Shown in pieces: positions 53,223-62,356 of a DNA stretch of 64,000 bases. The stretch covers positions 124,001-188,000 of the forward strand of contig NZ_CANMZM010000003.1 of NCBI RefSeq assembly GCF_947502395.1, given 5' to 3'. A model generated the notes under the pieces. It had not been told where the DNA came from, did no database searches, and saw nothing but the letters and a program-made list of their open reading frames with translations. The position numbers were made by a program, and so were the translations under genes. Position 1 is the stretch's first letter. Each line of letters opens with the position of its first letter. Source of the DNA: an uncultured Erythrobacter sp. GTDB taxonomy: Bacteria; Pseudomonadota; Alphaproteobacteria; Sphingomonadales; Sphingomonadaceae.

Positions 53223-54488
53223 TTGAGCGATAAACCCGTAACAACCGCGCGAGAGAGCGGATTTGAACTGGTCACAATCCGTCTGCCTGTGATCGCGACC
53301 TTTGCAGCGCTGATCTTGGGACTTGGCCTTGGCGTGGCAGTTTCAGGTGCTGATTTGCCGCAACGGCTCTTGCAGTCACTTGGTATCGTAGGGTCACTGT
53401 GGCTGCGCAGTTTGCAGATGACGATTATCCCGCTCGTTGCGGCGCTGCTGGTGCTCGGGCTTGCGCAAATGGTTCAGGCCGCACGAGCTGGTGCCGCTGC
53501 GAGGCGGTTTTTGGCGCTTGTATTCGGCGTTTTGATTGTGGGTGGCATCTTCACGGCGGTGGTCATGCCGCTGCTCCTAGACATCTTTCCCATTCCCGAA
53601 AGCGCGAGTGGGTTTCTCGCCGAAGTGCCCGATGACGAGCTCGCCGTACCCGACATTCTTGACTTTCTGGGATCACTGGTCGCACCCAATATCATCGCGG
53701 CCGCAGGCGAGACCGCGATGCTGCCGCTGACGATATTCTTCGCGCTGTTCGCGATTGCCATCTCACGGCTTCCTGAGAAGCAGAATGCGTCGCTGATGGG
53801 GTTCTTCCATGCACTGGCTAACGCGATGCTTTTGATCATTGGTTGGGTACTGTGGATCGCGCCGGTGGGCGTCTTTGCTCTCGCTTTTGGAGTGGGAATG
53901 CGGAGCGGTGGCGGAGCCTTTGCAGCTTTGGCGCACTACATCCTGATTGTATCGGCCATGGGCGGATTTACCTTATTGCTCGCTTATGTGGTCGCGTGGG
54001 TATTGGGTGGAATCAATCCCTGGCGCTTCGCTCGCAACGTGGCCCCTGCTCAGGCGGTGGCTGTTTCGACCCAAAGCTCGCTGGCGAGCCTCCCGGCAAT
54101 GCTCGACAGCGCCAGCCGACTGAGGCTGCGTTCGACCACGAGCGAGTTCGTTTTGCCTCTGGCGGTCGCGATTTTCCGTGCAACCAGTCCGGCGATGAAT
54201 GTGGCTGTTGCGATGTACGTCGCATCGCTTGCGGGTGTTGAAATCACATTGCCTCTCGCGATCGCGGGAATTCTGGTTTCGCTTATCATCAGCGTTGGTT
54301 CTGTCAGCTTACCCGGCTCGATCAGCTTTGTGGTTTCGATCGGTCCGATTGCGATCGCGATGGGCGTTCCGATTGAGCCGCTTGCCCTGCTGGTTGCGGT
54401 GGAAATGTTGCCTGACATCATGCGCACTCTGGCCAACGTGACTATGAATGTCGCGGTGACGAGTGCTGTGGATCGTGGGGAAGGCTAG
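53223..54488 (+). CDS. dicarboxylate/amino acid:cation symporter (DAACS family)
   Basis: 421 residues from a TTG at 53223 with AAAGGA ahead. About eight membrane segments. Family features: the serine-rich QAVAVSTQSSLASLPAMLDS loop (like the S-S-x-x-T-L-P region), then VLPLAVAIFRATSPAMNVAV (NMDG-like, here ATSPAMN) and SLPGSISFVVSIGPIAIAMG. Imports dicarboxylates or acidic amino acids with Na+ or H+. The longer frame from 53004 overlaps glmM. Divergent from glmM. Confidence 0.88.
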   Translation: MSDKPVTTARESGFELVTIRLPVIATFAALILGLGLGVAVSGADLPQRLLQSLGIVGSLWLRSLQMTIIPLVAALLVLGLAQMVQAARAGAAARRFLALVFGVLIVGGIFTAVVMPLLLDIFPIPESASGFLAEVPDDELAVPDILDFLGSLVAPNIIAAAGETAMLPLTIFFALFAIAISRLPEKQNASLMGFFHALANAMLLIIGWVLWIAPVGVFALAFGVGMRSGGGAFAALAHYILIVSAMGGFTLLLAYVVAWVLGGINPWRFARNVAPAQAVAVSTQSSLASLPAMLDSASRLRLRSTTSEFVLPLAVAIFRATSPAMNVAVAMYVASLAGVEITLPLAIAGILVSLIISVGSVSLPGSISFVVSIGPIAIAMGVPIEPLALLVAVEMLPDIMRTLANVTMNVAVTSAVDRGEG

Positions 54489-54490
54489 GA

Positions 54491-55699
54491 CTATTGAGGC
54501 CCCATTGGCATAGGACCAGCTTGTTCGTCTTCCAGCCCGCGCTCCTGTATATCCCCTTTGAATAAGGGTTCTCCGAATACAAAGCCCACGAGGTTAGGTC
54601 TGCCAATATGGTCGAACAATGCGGTCAGCGTCAGCAGGATCGGCACTGACAAAAGGGCACCTGGAACACCCCAGATCCATGTGAAGTAGGAGAGCGAAAT
54701 CAGGATCATCACTGGGCTCATTGTGAAGCGCGCACCCAAGATTGATGGAGTGATCACATTGCCCTCAATCGCATTCAATCCAAGATAGGCGAGTGCAGGT
54801 ATCATCCCCAACCAAACCGTTTCTGCTGTGCCGAGCCCGAACAGCGCCAGCAGTGCAGTCATCGCTAACGGTCCGATGTATGGGATGAAATTGAGGATCA
54901 TCGCAAGGCCGCCCCACATAATAGGAGCGTCAACACCAAGGGCCCAAGCGCCTAACGCGACGACCACTCCGACCCCTGCGTTAATGCAGCCAACAGTCAT
55001 GATGTATGCGGCTACCCGATCTTGCACCTCACGGATGGCGCGCGCAGCCTTTACGCTCGATCCAAAACTTGCCCGATCAAACAGCAAGTGCCGCCGCATC
55101 CGGACACGCGCTTCGATCATGAAGAAGGCCATCAGCACCATGATCAGCACAGAGACCAACACCGAAGGCGTGGCAAAGGCGATCTCTTCCAAAAGGCTTG
55201 GCGTGGCGAGGACCACCTGCGACGTTCCGGTGTCTCCCATAATCTGAGCAATCTCGGCATTGGCAATTGCAAGCCATTCAAACTCGCCGCGCAAGTCTTC
55301 GAAGCGTTGACCCACTTGGCCTGAGATTTCCGGGATTTGATCAAACAAGTCGAGCGCGGGCTGCAGGATCAGACCCAGAGCAAGGAAAACCACTCCTAAG
55401 AAAACCAAGAGCGATCCCAGCGAGGCGAGGACATTGGGAAGGCCGAGTTTGGTAAGCCGGTCTGCAAGTGGAGAGAGCAGGATGGAAAGCAGCACCGCCG
55501 TCACAAGAGGCAAGAATACGACCGAGCCTATCGAAAGAACGAACGGCAACGCGAGAAACAGGCCGATGCCGAGGAGCATTACCAAAGCCGACATGAGCCT
55601 TAGCTCTTGCTGGGCAAAGCGAGGACCGTGTTTGTCCAGCCGCTCTGCGGGCCCGTTGCCAAGCCCTTCAATCGGTCTGTCTGGTGGTTGTTGGTTCAT
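54491..55699 (-). CDS. AI-2E/PerM-family membrane transporter
   Basis: 402 residues with about eight membrane segments. Typical blocks: LPLVTAVLLSILLSPLADRL near the N-terminus, MTVGCINAGVGVVVALGAWA, and the signature NFIPYIGPLAMTALLALFGL with GLNAIEGNVITPSILGARFT. Polar ends are probably cytoplasmic. Family members export signals or sodium and carry other solutes; the substrate is not predictable. Convergent with the symporter gene, 2 nt apart. Confidence 0.9.
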   Translation of the reverse strand: MNQQPPDRPIEGLGNGPAERLDKHGPRFAQQELRLMSALVMLLGIGLFLALPFVLSIGSVVFLPLVTAVLLSILLSPLADRLTKLGLPNVLASLGSLLVFLGVVFLALGLILQPALDLFDQIPEISGQVGQRFEDLRGEFEWLAIANAEIAQIMGDTGTSQVVLATPSLLEEIAFATPSVLVSVLIMVLMAFFMIEARVRMRRHLLFDRASFGSSVKAARAIREVQDRVAAYIMTVGCINAGVGVVVALGAWALGVDAPIMWGGLAMILNFIPYIGPLAMTALLALFGLGTAETVWLGMIPALAYLGLNAIEGNVITPSILGARFTMSPVMILISLSYFTWIWGVPGALLSVPILLTLTALFDHIGRPNLVGFVFGEPLFKGDIQERGLEDEQAGPMPMGPQ

Positions 55700-55783
55700 T
55701 CTCGCGCACGGTCCCCCAAGGGTACACTATGAGACGGGCCGCAATGCGCCAAGTCCGCTCTTCAGCGCGTGCTCAAATTGAGC

Positions 55784-56416
55784 CTAATCCGTGGCTTTTT
55801 CGCTACCGGTGCTCTTCGCGCCGGCAACGACTTCGTCCAGCTCATCAAGGATCGCGCCATGCGCAACCAGGTCATTGGGAGAGCGGCCAGGAATATTGTC
55901 CTTGGAGAGCATCTCGTTCAGGGCTGCGCGCGCGCGGCCAACACGGCTTTTGATTGTGCCAAGCGCACAGTCACAAATCTGCGCAGCTTCTTCATAAGAA
56001 AATCCGCCTGCGCCAACCAGCAAGAGTGCCTCGCGCCGCTCAGGGGGCAGGGTCAAAAGTGCGCGGTGCATATCGGAGAGGTGGATCGGTTCTTCTTGCG
56101 CAGCTGGCTGCGTAAGAATGCGCTCGGCCACCCCTTCATCATAGGTGCCGCGGAAGCGGTTGCGCCGCATGTCCGTGAGGTAGGCGTTGCGCAAAATCAC
56201 GAAGGTCCATGCCCGCATTGATGTGCCCGGCTCAAACCTCTCTTGTGCTGCCCAGGCTTTGAGAAGTGCCTCTTGCACAAGGTCGTCGGCCATGTCTGCC
56301 CTTCCACACAACCCACGCGCGAATGCGCGAAGGTGCGGGATTACGTCGGTTAACTCGCGTTTGAAGTCTGAGCGCTGTTTAGCGGAGAGTTTGGATGAAG
56401 TGTTCTCTGCCGCCAC
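55784..56416 (-). CDS. ecfG: general stress ECF sigma factor EcfG
   Basis: 210 residues. Region 2: LVQEALLKAWAAQERFEPGT and MRAWTFVILRNAYLTDMRRN. Region 4: LTLPPERREALLLVGAGGFS, YEEAAQICDCALGTIKSRVG and RARAALNEML. The close link to nepR and phyR makes it the EcfG-type sigma of the alphaproteobacterial general stress response. NepR holds it inactive until phosphorylated PhyR competes for NepR. Its ATG overlaps the nepR stop by 1 nt. Expected to read GGAAC...CGTT-type promoters, one of which precedes nepR. Confidence 0.93.
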   Translation of the reverse strand: MAAENTSSKLSAKQRSDFKRELTDVIPHLRAFARGLCGRADMADDLVQEALLKAWAAQERFEPGTSMRAWTFVILRNAYLTDMRRNRFRGTYDEGVAERILTQPAAQEEPIHLSDMHRALLTLPPERREALLLVGAGGFSYEEAAQICDCALGTIKSRVGRARAALNEMLSKDNIPGRSPNDLVAHGAILDELDEVVAGAKSTGSEKATD

Positions 56417-56634
56417 TAATCAGGCTTTCCGGTGCCGGCATCATCGCCGGGCCCAGTGCCATCATCGAAAGCATCGAGCAGGTTCTTGAAACTATCCGGC
56501 AATGGTTCATCCACCACCGAATCGTAGAGCTGTTTAAGCCCCTGAGCCCAAGCCGGAGCATCGGTAGCTTCACCTGAGCGCGCATCCGCGCCTTTGGCAG
56601 CCTTATTCTTGTCCGGTTTTCTCGCTGAGCTCAT
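56416..56634 (-). CDS. nepR: anti-sigma factor NepR
   Basis: 72 residues. The conserved core QGLKQLYDSVVDEPLPDSFK then NLLDAFD is the NepR helix-turn-helix that clamps EcfG and also binds PhyR. The flanks are disordered and charged (ARKPDKNKAAKGADARSGEA; acidic tail DDGTGPGDD). Overlaps ecfG, ensuring matched dosage. Preceded by an EcfG-type promoter. Confidence 0.95.
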   Translation of the reverse strand: MSSARKPDKNKAAKGADARSGEATDAPAWAQGLKQLYDSVVDEPLPDSFKNLLDAFDDGTGPGDDAGTGKPD

Positions 56635-56726
56635 TTACGAACCTGCATCATCCCATCGCCAACAGAAGATGCTGCTGGCGTACTATCGCCACCGAGCGCA
56701 TGACCGAACGGTGGAGGTAGTGATGA

Positions 56727-56751
56727 AACCTGCAAGCTGCGCAAATGTTCC
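56727..56751 (-). promoter_or_regulatory. EcfG-type promoter for nepR-ecfG
   Basis: On the minus strand GGAAC (56751-56747) is followed by 16 nt and GGTT (56730-56727), close to the EcfG consensus GGAAC-N16/17-CGTT. It is about 92 nt upstream of the nepR start, consistent with autoregulation. Confidence 0.65.
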
Positions 56752-56840
56752 CTCGATTCATTGGGCTGGACAAACTTATCCATGTAAACAGCATTAGACG
56801 CTGTAGCCTGACAAATAAACTTGCTTATCCATTTTTTCGG

Positions 56841-57620
56841 CTAGCCGAAAAACAAAGCCTGACTGATGGCTGCTTTGACGGTTTGCTCGCGGAACGGCTT
56901 TGTCACGAGATAAGTTGGCTCAAGCCGGTCGCCTGTCAAAAGGCGCTCCGGATAGGCGGTGATAAAGACGACCGGCACCTCACTGCGACCGAGAATGTCT
57001 TCGACCGCGTCCAAGCCTGATGTTCCATCAGCCAATTGAATATCCGCAAGCACGAGGCCGGGCTGCTTATTTTCGAACGCGTTGAGCGCCTCGGAGCGAG
57101 TGGTTGCCGTTCCGCACACTTCATGTTCGAGTGACATGACCAGATCTTCAAGCTGCATCATGATCATCGGTTCATCCTCAATGATCAGGACACGTGTTTT
57201 TTGTTCCGCGTCAATTTCCGAAACAGCATCTTGGACTAGCGCTTCGACTTGGTTCGTATCAAGCCTGAGAATCTGTGCCGCTTGGCGCGGCGTGAATTCT
57301 TCAACAGTCGTCAACAAAAGCGCGTGTCGCTTGCTGTCCGTAATCGCTTGCAGCTTGGCGACAGCGTTCGCTTCTTTTGAGCCCGGGATGGAGCTAGGGT
57401 CGATTGTGAGTTTGTCATGGTCGAGGACCGCGTGAAATGTACGATAAAGCGCAAGTCGACCCTCGTTCAGAGATTCTTTGAGTGCCTCGTCGCCAAGTGC
57501 TTGCTCAAGTGTGACGCGGACCATTGCATCACCAGTCTCCTGAGAGCCGCTGAGCGCTCGCGCATAGCGGCGAAGAAAGGGAAGGTCGCTCGCAAGTTGT
57601 TGACTGAGTGACACAATCAT
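56841..57620 (-). CDS. phyR: general stress response regulator PhyR
   Basis: 259 residues from ATG 57620. The N-terminal half is a sigma-like EcfG mimic (ASDLPFLRRYARALSGSQET; ALLLTTVEEFTPRQAAQILR). The C-terminal receiver has acidic residues in RVLIIEDEPMIM, phospho-acceptor Asp in LVLADIQLADG and Lys in YLVTKPF. On phosphorylation it sequesters NepR and frees EcfG. Separated from nepR by 206 nt with its own promoter; the HWE kinase at 48.8 kb could be one of its kinases. Confidence 0.95.
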   Translation of the reverse strand: MIVSLSQQLASDLPFLRRYARALSGSQETGDAMVRVTLEQALGDEALKESLNEGRLALYRTFHAVLDHDKLTIDPSSIPGSKEANAVAKLQAITDSKRHALLLTTVEEFTPRQAAQILRLDTNQVEALVQDAVSEIDAEQKTRVLIIEDEPMIMMQLEDLVMSLEHEVCGTATTRSEALNAFENKQPGLVLADIQLADGTSGLDAVEDILGRSEVPVVFITAYPERLLTGDRLEPTYLVTKPFREQTVKAAISQALFFG

Positions 57621-57761
57621 CTCCAGAAAATCGTTCTTTGTGGCGCACTCGGCGGCCAGATTACCAATCCATGTCCCGATGGACATCCCCTTCCGGTTGC
57701 GGGTCTATGGACCTTACGATGGGTCGACGCAAAGCTGAAACCAAAAAAGTGTGGTTTCCCG

Positions 57762-57786
57762 GGAACCTCCGGCATGGTCACGCATT
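57762..57786 (+). promoter_or_regulatory. EcfG-like promoter for the GsrN-like RNA
   Basis: GGAAC (57762-57766), 16 nt, then CATT (57783-57786). The -35 matches the EcfG consensus exactly; the -10 differs at one base from CGTT. It would start transcription near 57791-57793, at the 5' end of the C-rich hairpin. Confidence 0.55.
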
Positions 57787-57790
57787 ATGC

Positions 57791-57879
57791 TACTGTTGCT
57801 GGCCTGACCCCCCTCCCGTCCATGTGGTCGGCAGCAAGATCCCGAAAGGCCTTCACTCATTCGAGTGGAGGCCTTTTTT
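57791..57879 (+). ncRNA. gsrN: GsrN-like general stress sRNA candidate
   Basis: About 89 nt between phyR and an acyltransferase gene, on the strand opposite both. First hairpin: TTGCTG/CAGCAA plus GACC/GGTC close an apical loop containing CCCCTCCCGTCC. The second is a strong terminator: AAGGCCTTCACTC, loop ATTC, GAGTGGAGGCCTT, then TTTT. A plus-strand terminator has no protein gene to serve here. GsrN is known in alphaproteobacteria as an EcfG-controlled sRNA with a C-rich loop, often encoded near the core stress regulators, and in Caulobacter it upregulates katG. Homology rests on layout and position, not on an alignment. Confidence 0.7.
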
Positions 57880-57923
57880 GTTAGGCTTCGAAGGGAAGTC
57901 CGCGCGGAATACTCCGCCGACGA

Positions 57924-59096
57924 TCAATCAAGCGGCTTTGCATAGATCGCATATTCGCGGTTGATTGAACTGTCGATTGCATCGGCGATTGCCACCATTC
58001 CTTGGTTGTCATCTAGTATCCAACCGATTTCGGCGCGCTTTGACTGGAATTTCGCCGAGGCATTGCGGCGAATATAGCTGATCATCATAAAGGCCAACTG
58101 GCTTGCGAGGCGTGAACTTTGATACTCTTTCAATACGCCCATGAGTGGAACGCGCATATCGCAATTCTGCGGATTGCGTGCCCATTTGAGGAGGTGCCAC
58201 CAACCAGTCGGGAAAAGTTTGCCTCCTGATTTCGCCAATGCATAATTGACATCGGGAAAAGTCAGCATGAAGGCCACTGGCTTGCCTTCGACTTCCGCTA
58301 TCATGTTTAGCTCTTGATGGATCACTGGCTTCAGTTTGATGCCCGTGTATGCAACTTCTTCGGGTGTCAGTGGCACAAAGCCCCAATTGTCTGACCAGGC
58401 ATCATTGAGGATTCCGAGAATTTTGGCGACCTCAGCATCCCAATCCTTCTTTCTGACCGGACGAACGGTGATCCTCTTGTTGCGCTCACCCGATTTCACA
58501 ATCCTTTGAACAAGCGGCGGGAACTCTTTGCTGATGTCGAGATCATAGGTATAGAGCGTTTTTGCCCGAATATAGCCAGCGTTCTCGATCCACCTGGCAT
58601 AGTGTGCCGGATGGTGTCCCATCATAATGACCGGCGCGTGGTCTTGCCCCTTTACGAGCAGACCTGGTTCTTCCCAAACCGACATAGATATAGGGCCTAC
58701 GCTGCGGGTCATCCCCTGACTACGCAGCCAGTCTTGTGCGGTCTCAAGGAGAAGTCTTGCAACGTCCTTATCTTCAGCATCGAAATAGCCAAACAGTCCT
58801 GTGCCCGGACCGAAGCCCTGCTCGGCCGACATTTCGAGAGCCAACTCATCTATATGGGCAGAGATGCGCCCTACGGGTCGACCATCGCGCATGGCGATAA
58901 AGAGTTGGGCGTGGGCATGACCGAAGAATGGGTTCTTGTCCGGGTTGAGCAATTCAAGCTGCTCAGAACGCAATTGTGGAACCGAGTTTTCAACCCGAGC
59001 TGCAAAAGTGCGCCCCAGATCAACGAAGCGCGCGCGCCCTTTTTTGCCCTCGACCGGCTCGATAGCCAGGGTTGAATCGCCTTCAGTTGAAACCAT
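57924..59096 (-). CDS. GNAT-type N-acyltransferase-like protein
   Basis: 390 residues with two acyltransferase-like halves. Conserved pieces include FFGHAHAQLFIAMRDGRPVG, RISAHIDE, FGYFDAEDKDVARLLLETAQ, and in the second half HQELNMIAEVEGKPVAFMLT, then FPDVN...LFPTGWWHLLKWARNP. This large family, sometimes annotated as dATP pyrophosphohydrolase, is common in sphingomonads and has no settled function. Its end lies 44 nt beyond the GsrN-like terminator. Confidence 0.75.
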   Translation of the reverse strand: MVSTEGDSTLAIEPVEGKKGRARFVDLGRTFAARVENSVPQLRSEQLELLNPDKNPFFGHAHAQLFIAMRDGRPVGRISAHIDELALEMSAEQGFGPGTGLFGYFDAEDKDVARLLLETAQDWLRSQGMTRSVGPISMSVWEEPGLLVKGQDHAPVIMMGHHPAHYARWIENAGYIRAKTLYTYDLDISKEFPPLVQRIVKSGERNKRITVRPVRKKDWDAEVAKILGILNDAWSDNWGFVPLTPEEVAYTGIKLKPVIHQELNMIAEVEGKPVAFMLTFPDVNYALAKSGGKLFPTGWWHLLKWARNPQNCDMRVPLMGVLKEYQSSRLASQLAFMMISYIRRNASAKFQSKRAEIGWILDDNQGMVAIADAIDSSINREYAIYAKPLD

Positions 59097-59276
59097 TTAT
59101 TCGCGCTCCCAGTACCTTTTCTGGTCGTTTGTTCTTGTGCATTTTGATTTTTATCAATGTGCTGTCCCTTTGCCCGAAGGAAACACGCAAGCCAATCGAT
59201 CACTCTGATCAAATGACCGCGTTTGCGCCTTTGTGCCCCTATGCGGTAAGGGGTAGCGCTAGGAAACCCAATATTG

Positions 59277-60371
59277 ATGACGATGCACCAACCTATTGCC
59301 TCAAACAACTCAGCTGACGCTCTCAAACCTCGCGCAAAACGCGAGGATTTTCAGAGCGCGGATGATAAGGACATGCTTCGCGCAGCGCGCGATTTGACCA
59401 AGGACTTAGGCGAAGCGCGAGGAAGCATTTATTGGCCCGATATGCTGATCTCGACCGCTGCTGGCTATGGAGGAATTGCGCTTGCAATCCTGACGAGCAA
59501 TCTGGCTGTCGCGATTATTGCAGGATTGGTGGCCTCGCTCGCCCTCTATCGCTCGCTGATGTTCATTCACGAGCTTACCCATATTCACAAGAGCGCGCTG
59601 CCCGGTTTTCGATTGGGTTGGAACCTTCTGGTTGGCATTCCGCTTTTGACGCCCAGCTTCATGTATGAGGGCGTTCATGTCATCCACCACAAGCGCACGC
59701 AATATGGGACGATTGAAGACCCTGAGTATTTGCCACTGGCTTTGATGAAACCCTGGAGCCTGCCGCTGTTCGTGATTGTCGCACTGCTTGCGCCAATTGC
59801 GTTGATAGTGCGCTCCGGTGTGTTGGTGCCGCTCGGATTGATCATTCCACCAGTGCGTAGACTGGTGTGGGAGCGGGCCTCTTCGCTTTCGATCAATCCG
59901 GATTTCCGCCGCAAGCCTGCAACCGGTGATTTTGCGAAGCGCGTGAGGTGGCAGCAGATTGGAGCGAGCCTTTGGGCAATCGCGCTTATCGTCAGCCCAT
60001 CGGTTATTGGTTGGAAACCATTGCTTATAGCCCTTGCTGTTGTCTCCTTCACAGCTCTCCTCAATCAACTGCGCACTTTGGTCGCGCATTTGTGGGAGAA
60101 TGAAGGTGAGCCAATGACCGTCACCGCGCAATTTCTGGACAGTGTGAATGTGCCGCCTCCGGGCATTGTCGCGGAGATTTGGGCTCCTGTGGGCCTACGC
60201 TATCATGCTCTGCATCACTTGATGCCTTCTATGCCCTATCATGACCTGCCCGAGGCGCACCGTCGGCTGGCACGTGAACTCGGTGACGGTTCAACCTATG
60301 AAGGCGCGAACCATCCCGGCATGTTCACTCTTGTGGGTCGAATTGCTCGCAGCACGATGCTGCCACGCTAA
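59277..60371 (+). CDS. second membrane fatty acid desaturase-family protein
   Basis: 364 residues. The histidine clusters FIHELTHIHK (about 99), GVHVIHHKRTQYGTIEDPEY (about 127) and YHALHHLMPSMPYHDL (about 319) and paired hydrophobic segments identify the di-iron desaturase/hydroxylase fold. It differs from the TetR-operon desaturase in its HELTHIHK box. ATG 59277 follows an in-frame TTG by one codon. Modifies an acyl or lipid substrate in the inner membrane; specificity unknown. Confidence 0.86.
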   Translation: MTMHQPIASNNSADALKPRAKREDFQSADDKDMLRAARDLTKDLGEARGSIYWPDMLISTAAGYGGIALAILTSNLAVAIIAGLVASLALYRSLMFIHELTHIHKSALPGFRLGWNLLVGIPLLTPSFMYEGVHVIHHKRTQYGTIEDPEYLPLALMKPWSLPLFVIVALLAPIALIVRSGVLVPLGLIIPPVRRLVWERASSLSINPDFRRKPATGDFAKRVRWQQIGASLWAIALIVSPSVIGWKPLLIALAVVSFTALLNQLRTLVAHLWENEGEPMTVTAQFLDSVNVPPPGIVAEIWAPVGLRYHALHHLMPSMPYHDLPEAHRRLARELGDGSTYEGANHPGMFTLVGRIARSTMLPR

Positions 60372-60381
60372 TTCATCAAGA

Positions 60382-60684
60382 TCAGTTGACCCTTTGGACT
60401 TTGGAGCCTTTGGGAGGCTCAGTCATGTTAGGCGGATTGCTGCCTGATTGCATGGACTCTGGAAGCGACCTTTCGCCTGACGTTTCACCATCGGAAGATG
60501 CGGCGGAAAGGTTAGAGCTATCACCCGAAGCTTCTTCACCACCTTCCCCCGCGGCATCAGGAGATGAGTCATCTGAGTTGAGCGGGATTGCCTCAGTTAT
60601 ATCAGCAGACTCTTCCGTCTCTTCTTGGCATCCGGCTAGCATGAGTGCGAGGCTGATACTGCTTATTTGAATAAGGCGTTGCAT
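60382..60684 (-). CDS. small acidic lipoprotein
   Basis: 100 residues. MQRLIQISSISLALMLAGC is a lipoprotein signal with the lipobox LAGC and Cys19. The mature part is highly acidic and Ser-rich (QEETEESADITEAIPLNSDD, then SSPDAAGEGGEEAS), with a Pro-rich tail. Likely membrane-tethered and unstructured. No family recognised. Convergent with the desaturase gene. Confidence 0.7.
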   Translation of the reverse strand: MQRLIQISSISLALMLAGCQEETEESADITEAIPLNSDDSSPDAAGEGGEEASGDSSNLSAASSDGETSGERSLPESMQSGSNPPNMTEPPKGSKVQRVN

Positions 60685-60725
60685 GGACGTGTTCTCCTAA
60701 ACCCACCTTGCACATAGCATCGGAA

Positions 60726-61244
60726 CTACTCGATGAAATGGATCATTGCGCAGCGTCTCTCTGCGGGAAGGCCAAATTCGACAGCGGCCGCATGGCCGGC
60801 GGCTAAACGTGGGTAGGTTTCCAAGTCCTCCACAACTACAAATCCGTGGCGCTCATAGAACGGCGCGTTCCAAGGGATGTCGCGATAAGTGTGCAATGTT
60901 ATCGCCCGAATGCCGCTGTTCTTGCAGTCGATCTTCAGCGCATTCATCAGGGTTGCACCGATACGCTGACGCTGGAACGCAGTCGCGACACTCAGCTCGT
61001 GCAAGTGGACTTCATTCCTATGTCGACGCGACGCCGCGAAGCCTACGACGCAATCTTTGCTGACCGCAGTCAGGCAATGGCGCTGCCGGATCATTGCGCG
61101 ATATTCGTCCGGTTCGCGGCTGGGCGGGACCGGGATACCGGCAAGACTTGGCTCTTCCGCTAGCAGCTGCGCTGCGTCCTCTTCTACCTCGTGATAAGCT
61201 TCTGCGTCTTCCGCACGCGCAAGACGGATCGAAAAGTCACTCAT
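60726..61244 (-). CDS. GNAT-family N-acetyltransferase
   Basis: 172 residues. The acetyl-CoA motif is LHELSVATAFQRQRIGATLM (Q/RxxGxG/A pattern), followed by ITLHTYRDIPWNAPFYERHG, typical of GNAT motif B. Substrate unknown. Its start overlaps the lptG stop by 4 nt, so it is translated after lptF-lptG. Confidence 0.85.
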   Translation of the reverse strand: MSDFSIRLARAEDAEAYHEVEEDAAQLLAEEPSLAGIPVPPSREPDEYRAMIRQRHCLTAVSKDCVVGFAASRRHRNEVHLHELSVATAFQRQRIGATLMNALKIDCKNSGIRAITLHTYRDIPWNAPFYERHGFVVVEDLETYPRLAAGHAAAVEFGLPAERRCAMIHFIE

Positions 61245-62338
61245 TCTTCGGTTCGAATGAGGACGGTCTCACCCACCAGCAAGAACAGCAGGAACGGTGC
61301 CCAAGCGGCGAGGAAAGGCGGGTATCCGCCAAAGCTGCCCATGGCGAGTGCCGCATTGTCGACCACGAAATAGGCAAAACCCAAGGCCATGCCGATCACT
61401 GCGCGGACAAAAAGCTGTCCCGATCGCGCCAAACCAAACGCCGCTATCGAGCCGAGGAGCGGCATCAGCAGCGCCGATAGCGGACCTGAGATACGGTGCC
61501 ACCATTTCGCGCGCATTTCGGAGGTGCGCCTACCTACCGCTTCAAATGAATCGATAGTCTCGGACAGCTCCCAAAAGCTCTGGCCATCCGGATCAACCGA
61601 TTGGAGATCAATCTGATCCGGAGTGAGTGTTTCGCCCACGACTAGCGTTGGAAGATCCTCTGTCTCCGCGCTGCCAACATCAAACCGCTTTGCTCCGTCA
61701 AGCTGCCAACCAGGCGCGGCGTAGGTGGCTTTGTCACTGCGGATCTGTTCGCGGATAATACCGCCAGGGCCGCGCGCATACCAGGTGACATTGGAAAGCT
61801 CGATATTCGCGCCTGTACCACGCATGGAAACTGCGGTCAGAATGTTCTCACCATCTGTCAAATAAACATTGGCGCGCACCCCTGAGTCTTCCGGGATTGG
61901 CCCATATTCGACCGCTTCCCATGCCTTGATGGTCGAGTTTGCGCGGGTGACGATCCGCTCGTTGAAACCGAAGCTGATGACTGACACCAAAGCGGCTGTA
62001 AGAAGTAGTGGCGAGAGCACTTGATGCGCAGAAAGCCCCGCCGCCTTCATCGCCACAACCTCGCTATTCTGGTTGAGCGTCACCAAGGTGATGAGCGTCG
62101 CCAATAGCACGGAGTATGGTAGGAAGCGCGATATGAGCTGAGGCACGCGCAGACTTACATATTTCAGAATCTCGGCCTGCCCGTTGCCTTCAGGCGCGAG
62201 GATATCACCCGTATTGCCCAGCAGATCGAGCGCCATCAACACCAGCACCAGCATAACCAGCACCGCCAGAATGCGCACAACGAACATCTTCGCCAGATAG
62301 AGCGTCAACGAACGCGAAGGGAAAAAATCGAGTTGCAT
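61241..62338 (-). CDS. lptG: LPS export ABC transporter permease LptG
   Basis: 365 residues, YjgP/YjgQ family. Six membrane segments: VRILAVLVMLVLVLMALDLL and RFLPYSVLLATLITLVTLNQ before a periplasmic beta-jellyroll (about 100-260), and GPLSALLMPLLGSIAAFGLA after it. With LptF and LptB it extracts lipopolysaccharide from the inner membrane. Starts 18 nt after the lptF stop. Confidence 0.92.
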   Translation of the reverse strand: MQLDFFPSRSLTLYLAKMFVVRILAVLVMLVLVLMALDLLGNTGDILAPEGNGQAEILKYVSLRVPQLISRFLPYSVLLATLITLVTLNQNSEVVAMKAAGLSAHQVLSPLLLTAALVSVISFGFNERIVTRANSTIKAWEAVEYGPIPEDSGVRANVYLTDGENILTAVSMRGTGANIELSNVTWYARGPGGIIREQIRSDKATYAAPGWQLDGAKRFDVGSAETEDLPTLVVGETLTPDQIDLQSVDPDGQSFWELSETIDSFEAVGRRTSEMRAKWWHRISGPLSALLMPLLGSIAAFGLARSGQLFVRAVIGMALGFAYFVVDNAALAMGSFGGYPPFLAAWAPFLLFLLVGETVLIRTEE

Positions 62339-62356
62339 GGGATGTGATGCTTGTTT

